From NCBI GenBank assembly GCA_018401935.1, contig JAGYJQ010000007.1, positions 1 to 64,000 on the forward strand: DNA of 64,000 nt. The letters run 5' to 3'. Positions 19,140 through 26,290 of the stretch are shown here, piece by piece. The position numbers and the translations under genes are program-made. Each line of letters opens with the position of its first letter. Positions within the stretch are counted from its first letter, which is position 1. The notes under the pieces are model-generated. The model was not told the origin of the DNA. It made no database searches and saw only the letters and a list, made by a program, of their open reading frames with translations. Source of the DNA: Balneolaceae bacterium (lineage in GTDB: Bacteria > Bacteroidota > Rhodothermia > Balneolales > Balneolaceae).

Positions 19140-20471
19140 TTATATAATCTCAAAATAGCGTTGTAATTCCCAATCCCAATCTTCCCCTTTGGCTTGCTCT
19201 AATTCCCATTCTCGACTCAAAATAAAATGATCTACAAATGCCTTACCAAAAAGATCAAGGGCCACATTAGAATGCTTCATTTGGTAAACAGCCTCCGTGA
19301 GTGTTTTAGGCAGCCTGGCTAAGCTGGCCTGTTCATAGGCATTCCCTTTACACTCACCTATGGTCAAAGGTATTTTATGTTCAATGCCATAAAGACCGCT
19401 CGCAAGGCAGGCACTTATGGCTAAATACGGATTTATATCAGCTCCCGCAACTCGGTGTTCCAAATGCCTGCCCCCGGTTGCTTCGGGCACAACACGTATA
19501 GCGGTGGTTCGATTATCCAGTCCCCAACTAACGGTTGTGGGAGCCCATGACCCGGTAACATATCGTCTGTACGCATTCACTGTGGGAGCAAGCATGGGCA
19601 TGATAAAAGGTAAGCAATAAAGCTGACCAGCAAGATAGTGCTGAGCAAGCGGACTAAGTCCATAGTCACTATCACTCGGATCATAGAATATATTACGGTC
19701 ATTCTGGTCCCATAAACTTTGGTGCAAATGTCCACTACAACCAGGATAGTGAGCAGACCATTTAGCCATGAAACTAGCTGTCAGGTTCATTTCTTTGGCT
19801 ATATGTTTTATTCCCAACTTGCATAAAGCGGCTTTATCTCCCATGTCAAGGGCGTTACTGTAGCTAATAGCCGCCTCATATACCCCAGGTCCTGTTTCGG
19901 TATGCAGACCATCTAGTGGGATATTAGCAGCGGCAAAATGAGATAAGATACGATGAGTGAACTCTTGAAATTCTGAGGTTCGAAGCATAGAATAGCCAAA
20001 CATTCCAGGGCTTAGGGGAACGGGCTCATGATAATTTTTAACACCTAAACTTTCGGAAGTTTCTTTAAACATAAACCACTCAAATTCAGCTCCAAATTTT
20101 GCAACATATCCCATTTGCTTAGCTTGTTCTTGAATTCTTTTTAGAAGGGACCGAGGGCAAACCTGACCAAGCAACGGGTCATCTGCAAAATCGCCGATGT
20201 ATAATTCTATTCCTCTTTCCCAAGGAATGATTCTTTGAGTCTTTGGATCTAGTTTTAATCGTCCATCTGGGAAACCACTATCCCACCCGCTTACACTTCC
20301 TGTTGTATAGCATTCATCATGCAAATCCCAACCAAATACCACATTACAGAATCCCAATCCAGTTTGTATTGATGGAGCCACTTTTGTGTTTGGGATATAT
20401 TTCCCCCTCATAACTCCATCTATATCGGTAAAGGTGATTTTTGAAAATGGGAGAGGGGTGGATTCATGCAT
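19140..20471 (-). CDS. glutamine synthetase-like ligase
   Basis: 443 residues. A short beta-grasp N-terminus (FTDIDGVMRGKYIP) is followed by the GS catalytic domain: GAEFEWFMF, HTETGPGVYE, CSGHLHQSLWD (matching GSGxHxHxS), NAYRRYVTGSWAP and HLEHRVAGADINPY. Metal and ATP residues look intact. The beta-grasp and the absence of the adenylylation-site Tyr context set it apart from housekeeping GlnA and bring it closer to gamma-glutamyl-amine ligases such as PuuA. It probably joins glutamate to an unknown amine. It sits between a small lipoprotein gene and the kinase gene. Identity beyond GS superfamily is inference. Confidence 0.85.
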   Translation of the reverse strand: MHESTPLPFSKITFTDIDGVMRGKYIPNTKVAPSIQTGLGFCNVVFGWDLHDECYTTGSVSGWDSGFPDGRLKLDPKTQRIIPWERGIELYIGDFADDPLLGQVCPRSLLKRIQEQAKQMGYVAKFGAEFEWFMFKETSESLGVKNYHEPVPLSPGMFGYSMLRTSEFQEFTHRILSHFAAANIPLDGLHTETGPGVYEAAISYSNALDMGDKAALCKLGIKHIAKEMNLTASFMAKWSAHYPGCSGHLHQSLWDQNDRNIFYDPSDSDYGLSPLAQHYLAGQLYCLPFIMPMLAPTVNAYRRYVTGSWAPTTVSWGLDNRTTAIRVVPEATGGRHLEHRVAGADINPYLAISACLASGLYGIEHKIPLTIGECKGNAYEQASLARLPKTLTEAVYQMKHSNVALDLFGKAFVDHFILSREWELEQAKGEDWDWELQRYFEII

Positions 20472-20522
20472 AGACTTAGGTACTTTTTCAGGGTTATGAG
20501 TACAATAACTTTCGATCTATCA

Positions 20523-20909
20523 TTACTGAGTCATTGATTGAGGCTCGGTTGAATCACTAACCACCGTCCATCCTATTTCTACCGCTTTGGGTAATCTCTT
20601 TTGGGCTATGAGTGCATAGTATTCGAGGCCAACAGGGCAAAAGCAAGCTCTGCAAACTGGAAACTCAACTTTTTTTGAGGATACTACTTCTATGTTAGCC
20701 TGACTTAATTCCTTGAGTGCATCCTCAATGGTTTCAAACTCGTAAGGAATACATTGCTCTGCTGCGGCCGCGTGTTTAATCCATTGGGTATTTTCAGACG
20801 ACTGTTCGTTTAAAAAAATGGAATCACATCCCGTAGTTGTAAGACTAAATGCAAAAACTACGCATACGATAACGTAATGGGCTTGATTCATCAGGGAATG
20901 GTGCATCAT
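20523..20909 (-). CDS. small Cys-containing lipoprotein of unknown function
   Basis: 128 residues. A hydrophobic leader (HYVIVCVVFAFSLTTTGC) ends in a lipobox Cys, so a lipoprotein is likely. The mature part has four more Cys, three of them clustered in VCRACFCPVG, which could bind metal or form disulfides. I do not recognise the family. It is 51 bases upstream of the GS-like gene on the same strand and may be first in that operon. Confidence 0.6.
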   Translation of the reverse strand: MMHHSLMNQAHYVIVCVVFAFSLTTTGCDSIFLNEQSSENTQWIKHAAAAEQCIPYEFETIEDALKELSQANIEVVSSKKVEFPVCRACFCPVGLEYYALIAQKRLPKAVEIGWTVVSDSTEPQSMTQ

Positions 20910-20941
20910 AATTGGTATGGCTAGGGATTAGTAAAGCCGAA

Positions 20942-20949
20942 CAAAGGTA
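20942..20949 (-). promoter_or_regulatory. candidate -7 box (TACCTTTG) for the lipoprotein/GS operon
   Basis: Read on the minus strand, TACCTTTG fits TAnnTTTG and ends 32 bases before the lipoprotein ATG. No clear -33 TTTG at normal spacing. Tentative. Confidence 0.3.
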
Positions 20950-21143
20950 ATATAAACATAACTTGCTTTGATTAGCCATAAATCGCAAGTTTTTGTCGGT
21001 TAACCAGAAAAGGAGCAAGCAAATTCATATCTCCTCTAAGATGCAACGATCTTCTATTAGTTAATAATTTACTAATACTAAGGTTAAGCAATAGTAACAC
21101 GGGTAGCTTTAATTATAAGGTAATACTTTTATCATCTACGCTT

Positions 21144-21989
21144 ATGAAAAGAACATTAGACACGGTTGTCATTTCGGACGTGCATTTGGGAACAGTGGGT
21201 TGTCACGCAGTCGAACTTATTCAGTATCTAAACTCTATAGATCCAAAGAGAGTTATCTTGAACGGGGATTTTATCGACATGTGGCAATTCAAAAAATATT
21301 ACTGGCCAGAAGCACACATGCATGTTATTCGAACCCTCATCACTATGATGACCAATGGGGTGGATATCTATTACTTAACTGGAAACCACGACGAAACCCT
21401 ACGTAAAATATCCAGTTTACAATTAGGACCTTTATTTGTTCGGGACAAACTTGTTTTGGAGTTAAACGGCGAAAAAGTGTGGTTTTTCCATGGCGATATT
21501 TTTGACGTTACTATGAAATACTCAAAATGGCTAGCAAAATTAGGAGGGCATGGCTACGAATTACTCATTTTATTAAATAGATGGGTTAATACGCTCTCTA
21601 TCCGAATGGGGTATGGAAAATTATCTCTTTCAAAAAAAATAAAGGATAGTGTAAAAACAGCTGTCAACTTTATCGATGATTTCGAAGTCACAGCTATGGA
21701 ACTAGCGATACAAGAAGGGCATGATTATGTGGTTTGTGGGCATATTCATCAACCCAAAATACGAGGCTATGAAAACGAAGAAGGCTCGGTGATTTATATG
21801 AATTCTGGCGATTGGGTGGAAAACCTTACCTCCTTGGAGTATGATGGGGAGGAGTGGAGTTTATACCGATATGAAACGGATTCCCTCATTCATCAAACGT
21901 CAAATATCACCCCAATGATCGCCGCCCACCCCAGTCTAATTAATGGCTATGAGCAGGAATTGAAAACAGGATCGGTAGGGCAGGCTTAA
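21144..21989 (+). CDS. UDP-2,3-diacylglucosamine diphosphatase (LpxH)-like metallophosphoesterase
   Basis: 281 residues with every calcineurin-like metal motif: SDVHLG, GDFIDMW, TGNHDE, HGDIFD and CGHIHQP. The family cleaves UDP-2,3-diacyl-GlcN to lipid X in lipid A synthesis at the inner membrane. At 281 residues it is longer than E. coli LpxH (about 240) and matches the longer LpxH-like group common in Bacteroidota, for which the lipid A role is less certain. It precedes a glycosyltransferase gene by 66 bases, consistent with envelope work. Confidence 0.8.
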   Translation: MKRTLDTVVISDVHLGTVGCHAVELIQYLNSIDPKRVILNGDFIDMWQFKKYYWPEAHMHVIRTLITMMTNGVDIYYLTGNHDETLRKISSLQLGPLFVRDKLVLELNGEKVWFFHGDIFDVTMKYSKWLAKLGGHGYELLILLNRWVNTLSIRMGYGKLSLSKKIKDSVKTAVNFIDDFEVTAMELAIQEGHDYVVCGHIHQPKIRGYENEEGSVIYMNSGDWVENLTSLEYDGEEWSLYRYETDSLIHQTSNITPMIAAHPSLINGYEQELKTGSVGQA

Positions 21990-22055
21990 TTGCGTCGGCA
22001 TGTCCATAGAACTTGGTAGCCTAGCTGTGTCAACAAAAATAAAACAACATCACCC

Positions 22056-23093
22056 ATGAAGATATTATATGGTGTTCAAGGTACCGGACATGGTCATATT
22101 AGCAGGGCCCGAGTAATTTTACCCCGCCTTCGTGAAATCGCACAGGTAGATGTACTGATAAGCGGATACAATTTCAAGCTAAAACTAGACGGTGAAATCA
22201 CCTACAAAGCTAGAGGAATTAGCCTGGCTTATGATCGAAAGGGTAGTGTAGATGTGCTAGAAACAGCCTTGAATATTCAGCCAGTTAAACTCCTGCAAGA
22301 CATTCATTCCTTACCCGTAGAGGAATATGATTTTGTGGTAAATGACTACGAGCCGGTAACTGCCTGGGCCGCACAAACGGCGGGGCTTAGCTGCGTGGCC
22401 ATAAGTCATCAAGCCTCATTTTTATCTGAAAAGACCCCAAGGCCCAAGAAAAAATCATTGGTGGCCGAAGGTATTCTTCGTCATTTTGCCCCCTCAAATT
22501 CTGCGGTGGCTTGTCATTACTTACGCTATGATTCCTTCATAGAGCCACCGATAGTCCGGAAACAGATTCAACGACTAAGTCCATTTCGTCAAGACCACGT
22601 GACCGTCTATCTGCCGGCTTTTAATGCCTCAGAACTACTTCCTTACTTTAAACAGGTAAAAGAGGTCAAATGGCACTTTTTCACAGCGGATTGTGAGCAA
22701 GACTATTGGGATGAGAATGTTTGGATACGCCCTGTGGGTAACGAAAGTTTTTTGGAGAGCATTGAATCATGTGAGGGAATTGTTTCGGCGACTGGTTTTG
22801 AAACGACCTCTGAATCTATGTATCTGCGAAAAAAACTTCTCACCATTCCCATAAAGAATCAGTACGAACAATTATGCAATGCGGCAGCTATTGAGCAGTT
22901 AGGTGGAAAAGTTGTTTATGATATTGGTCCCGAATTCGTCTTTCAGCTTCACCAGTGGCTACAATCTGGCAAACATTTAGATTTACCAGAAGTGTGTGAT
23001 GAAAAAAGTCTAATCGAAAAGATTATTAAACAAGGTTCATCAAACGCTAAACCTAGGAACGAATTGCTTAAGAGGCATGCCATTCTTGGTTGA
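22056..23093 (+). CDS. GT-B glycosyltransferase (MJ1255/VC2487-like)
   Basis: 345 residues. It begins KILYGVQGTGHGHISRARVIL, the nucleotide-sugar glycosyltransferase signature of the MJ1255/VC2487 family, related to MurG. A C-terminal acceptor/donor loop reads SATGFETTSESMYL with KNQYEQLCNA behind it. Acceptor and donor are unknown. It follows the LpxH-like gene. Its last 54 bases overlap the 3' end of the GntR gene on the other strand, so both C-termini are encoded there. Confidence 0.8.
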   Translation: MKILYGVQGTGHGHISRARVILPRLREIAQVDVLISGYNFKLKLDGEITYKARGISLAYDRKGSVDVLETALNIQPVKLLQDIHSLPVEEYDFVVNDYEPVTAWAAQTAGLSCVAISHQASFLSEKTPRPKKKSLVAEGILRHFAPSNSAVACHYLRYDSFIEPPIVRKQIQRLSPFRQDHVTVYLPAFNASELLPYFKQVKEVKWHFFTADCEQDYWDENVWIRPVGNESFLESIESCEGIVSATGFETTSESMYLRKKLLTIPIKNQYEQLCNAAAIEQLGGKVVYDIGPEFVFQLHQWLQSGKHLDLPEVCDEKSLIEKIIKQGSSNAKPRNELLKRHAILG

Positions 23094-23827
23094 GTCAAGA
23101 GTGCTTTCCTCTCTGTTTAATTCAATTTCATAGCGTATAAAAGCTGGATTTAGGTATCGATATTGATAATATACACGTTTGTTACCCAGGGTTTTTGAGC
23201 ATCTCTCAATGCAAAGAAGAGCCGAGCCTTCCTCTAAGTTCATGTGTTGCGCGATTTCTGTATTCGCGTTCACCGCATTAAAGGTATAAGACCCAGCGGT
23301 TATCGGGATTTCGTATTTATCTTCGAGTATTGTGTAGATTGTTTTATGCTCTAAATCTTCGTCAAACAACAGCTGGCCATAGCTTCCAGGTAACCATGTT
23401 TGATCAAAGGCGACAATTTTATCGTTCGCGTATCGTATACGTTCAAGTTTCATGAGCTGACTGGTTGGAGAGAGGCCAAGCTTAGGATTTATGGTTGCCT
23501 TTGCTTTGGTTTTTTTAAAACAGATAATTTTAGATCTGGATTCATACCCTGCTTTTTTAAATCCTCTGCAAAATCAGTTAATTGTATTAGTGGGCTTTCT
23601 GTATCACGAGCCATAACAAAGGCACCGAGCCCTTGTTTTCTATAAATTAGGCTTTCATTTTCAAGAGTTTGTAAAGCTCTGCGTACGGTTATGCGACTCA
23701 CTTGGAAGTATTCACAAAGTCTTTTTTCAGAAGGTAATTTATCTCCCTCTTGGAAATAATCTTCTTTTATCTCTCTTCGTAGGTGATGCGCAATTTGTTC
23801 ATGCCGGGGTTTAGACTGTTCTTCCAT
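23040..23827 (-). pseudogene. GntR/HutC-family regulator split by a -1 frameshift at an A7 run
   Basis: Two ORFs make one regulator. Residues 1-112 (start 23827) carry a GntR winged helix (KLPSEKRLCEYFQVSRITVRRAL) and the beginning of the UTRA ligand domain, then run into a stop near 23489. The rest of UTRA (LERIRYANDKIVAFDQTWLPG) is in another frame to 23040. At 23510-23516 the coding strand has A7. Slipping back one base, or one extra A, gives the family-like joint KKTKAKATINPKLGLSP and an uninterrupted protein of about 262 residues. It may be a fresh pseudogene, a sequencing error or slippage-dependent expression. It is divergent from the sulfur genes, and a TGTAC-rich operator region lies between. 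Confidence 0.75.
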
Positions 23828-23845
23828 AACGGTTGTGATACTTTA

Positions 23846-23950
23846 TTGTACTTATGCCTGTATTGATAGTACAGAAAGGATAAAATCAAACCTGTACTAA
23901 ATGTAATAACATGTTGATACAAGTGTACAGATATTTGTACTATTATACAA
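23846..23950. promoter_or_regulatory. cluster of TGTAC half-sites, candidate GntR operator region
   Basis: The divergent intergenic region has TGTAC or its complement at 23847-23851, 23869-23873, 23893-23897, 23924-23929 (palindromic TGTACA) and 23936-23940. The last overlaps a perfect inverted repeat: TTGTA (23935-23939), six bases, TACAA (23946-23950). Spacing and position between a GntR gene and its likely targets suggest repressor sites; assignment is inference. Confidence 0.45.
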
Positions 23951-24016
23951 GAATTAATCTGGTTCAAGAGATGATCCCTTAACCAGCTAACCAAACACAA
24001 CTAATGTAAAGTCACC

Positions 24017-25438
24017 ATGTTTTTTGAACAAATTTTTGAGGAAAAGTTAGCACAGTACGCCTATGTAATAGGTTGCCAGAAATCAGGAGAAGCAGTAGTT
24101 ATCGATCCCATGAGAGATATTGATCGATACGATAAACTAGCTGCCAAGCACGGATTAACTATTGTTGCCGCGGCCGATACTCACATTCATGCCGATTATA
24201 TTTCAGGGCTTAGGGAATTTGCAGCCCGAGGAGTAAAAGTATATGCCTCCGATGAGGGTGATGCGAATTGGAAATATGAATGGCTTAAAAATAGCGACTA
24301 CAACTACGAATTCCTGACGGACAATGATACCTTTAAAATTGGAAACATCATTTTCAAAGCGGTCCATAGCCCCGGTCACACTCCAGAGCATATCAGTTAT
24401 TTAGTTTCCGATGGAGCCACTACAGATGAGCCTATGGGTATTTGCTCGGGTGATTTTGTATTTGTGGGTGATGTAGGTCGTCCCGATTTATTAGAATCGG
24501 CTGCAGGTATGGAAGGTGTGATGGAAGAGTCGGCAAAAGTATTGTATAAATCGTTGGACAAATTCAAGGATTTAGCATCCTACGTACAGGTTTGGCCTGG
24601 TCATGGAGCCGGTAGTGCCTGTGGAAAAGCCTTAGGTGCCGTACCAGATTCTACCGTAGGTTATGAAATGAGGTTTAACAATTCTATTCGTGCGGCTATC
24701 ACTGAGCAGGATTTTGTGAACTTTATACTAGATGGACAACCAGAGCCACCTCTGTATTTTGCTCGTATGAAACGTGACAATAAAATGGGTCCGAAGGTAC
24801 TTGGAGATTTGCCAAAGCCTCAGAAAATGACAGCAGATGAGTTTGTTTCTGCGGTTCATTCCAATGAATCTGCGGTGGTCATTGATACGCGTGAAAGAGA
24901 GGCATTTATGGCTAATCATCTGAAGGGGGCCTTGTTTGCTCCAGTCAATAAAGCATTCAACACTACGGTTGGATCTTTTGTAATGGAAGATGAACATATG
25001 TACCTGGTTGTTGAAGAGGATAAACTCCACGAAGCAATACTCGATTTAATCCGCATTGGTTTAGATAATATTAGCGGATACATAACTCCGTCTGAACTAT
25101 ATGCTAAAGAAGGTCTAGAGGTGGTTACCACTGAAACGATTAGTTTTGCAGAGTTCGATGGCTATAATGAATCAGGTAACTATCGAGTGCTAGATGCTCG
25201 TAAAGAATCCGAACATGCAACCGGCGCGGTACCTGAAGCGCTTAACTTTGCACACACCCGTATTCTCGAAAACCTTGACAAGATACCTACTGATAAACCA
25301 CTATTGGTACATTGTCAGGCTGGTGGAAGAGCCGCTTATACCTCTGCTTTGTTACAAAAACATGGATATGAGGTAGTTTTAGTAGCTGACGAGGTAGAGC
25401 CGTACCTGAAGGAACGTAATCTTATGGTAGAGGCCTAA
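24017..25438 (+). CDS. persulfide dioxygenase-like MBL-fold protein with two rhodanese domains
   Basis: 473 residues. The metallo-beta-lactamase domain (1-250) has THIHADY (His56, His58, Asp60), HSPGHTPEH and GDFVFVGDVGRPD, the ETHE1-like pattern of glutathione/CoA persulfide dioxygenases; the residue after Asp60, usually His, is Tyr61. Two rhodanese domains follow. The first (about 275-360) lacks the active Cys (VVEEDKL in its place); the second has Cys433 in VHCQAGGRA. Such fusions oxidise persulfides to sulfite and move sulfane sulfur in the cytoplasm. The TauE/SafE permease gene begins three bases after its stop, so sulfite or a similar anion is probably exported. Confidence 0.87.
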   Translation: MFFEQIFEEKLAQYAYVIGCQKSGEAVVIDPMRDIDRYDKLAAKHGLTIVAAADTHIHADYISGLREFAARGVKVYASDEGDANWKYEWLKNSDYNYEFLTDNDTFKIGNIIFKAVHSPGHTPEHISYLVSDGATTDEPMGICSGDFVFVGDVGRPDLLESAAGMEGVMEESAKVLYKSLDKFKDLASYVQVWPGHGAGSACGKALGAVPDSTVGYEMRFNNSIRAAITEQDFVNFILDGQPEPPLYFARMKRDNKMGPKVLGDLPKPQKMTADEFVSAVHSNESAVVIDTREREAFMANHLKGALFAPVNKAFNTTVGSFVMEDEHMYLVVEEDKLHEAILDLIRIGLDNISGYITPSELYAKEGLEVVTTETISFAEFDGYNESGNYRVLDARKESEHATGAVPEALNFAHTRILENLDKIPTDKPLLVHCQAGGRAAYTSALLQKHGYEVVLVADEVEPYLKERNLMVEA

Positions 25439-25441
25439 TTC

Positions 25442-26194
25442 ATGATTGGTGCATGGATTGGAGCCTTATTAATTGGAATTTCCCTGGGTCTTTTAGGCTC
25501 GGGGGGATCCATCCTTACCGTACCTGTTTTGGTGTATTTGGTAGGGGAGCCTGAAAAAGTAGCCATTGCTGAATCGCTTGGTATAGTAGCCACCATTTCC
25601 CTTGTGGGCGCGATACCTTATGCCATTAGAAAAGAGGTGGATTGGAAAAGTGTATTTTACTTTGGAATACCAGGAATGGCAGGAACCTATGGGGGAGCAG
25701 CTTTGTCTGTTTTTTTAACAGGTAGTATGCAATTGATGATTTTTGCTACCGTCATGTTGCTTGCAGCGGTAATGATGATAAGAAAGCCAAAAGAGCTACA
25801 AGTCAAAGATAAACAAGCTCCGATTTGGCTATTAATTACCGAAGGATTAGTCGTTGGGGTTATTACCGGCTTAGTTGGAGTTGGCGGTGGGTTTTTAATT
25901 ATACCAGCCTTGGTCTTACTAGGTGGATTATCCATGCGAATTGCTGTTGGAACCAGTTTATTTATTATTGCCGCAAAGAGTTTACTTGGGTTTTATAAAT
26001 ATGTGGATGTATTAGCCAAAGAAGATCTAAGTGTGAACTGGAATCTATTAGTCGTGTTCACTTTAATCGGCATAGTAGGTAGTTTCTTAGGCGGTAAGGC
26101 AAGTCAGTTTATTCCTCAGCAAAAGCTAAAAAGAGGCTTTGGCTATTTTCTAATTGTCATGGGAGTCTATATTCTCTACACTAATTTTGCCTAA
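25442..26194 (+). CDS. TauE/SafE family permease, probable sulfite/sulfur-anion exporter
   Basis: 250 residues and about eight membrane helices. The two internal family repeats each contain a Gly-rich helix start (GLLGSGGSILTVPVLVYL and GLVGVGGGFLIIPALVLL). TauE/SafE proteins move sulfite, sulfoacetate or related sulfur species. Coupled to the persulfide dioxygenase-like gene (three-base gap), it most likely removes the sulfite made there. Substrate is inferred from context. Confidence 0.87.
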   Translation: MIGAWIGALLIGISLGLLGSGGSILTVPVLVYLVGEPEKVAIAESLGIVATISLVGAIPYAIRKEVDWKSVFYFGIPGMAGTYGGAALSVFLTGSMQLMIFATVMLLAAVMMIRKPKELQVKDKQAPIWLLITEGLVVGVITGLVGVGGGFLIIPALVLLGGLSMRIAVGTSLFIIAAKSLLGFYKYVDVLAKEDLSVNWNLLVVFTLIGIVGSFLGGKASQFIPQQKLKRGFGYFLIVMGVYILYTNFA

Positions 26195-26290
26195 GTTGAA
26201 CAGAAAAAGCAATCTATAGAAGCTTTATCCTACATAGGGCGATAGAATTTACTACATTCTAGTACTCACAATCTTAAAATCGAAGTACCT

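Noticed and set aside
23767-24000. Minus-strand open frame of 77 codons in the GntR/MBL intergenic region
   Set aside because: Overlaps the start of the GntR gene in another frame and covers the TGTAC sites; composition does not look like protein.
25442-26194. Link between the two TauE-like genes (25442 and 56866) as one system
   Set aside because: They belong to different families (TauE/SafE versus DsbD_2) and sit in different operons; the shared label is only nomenclature.
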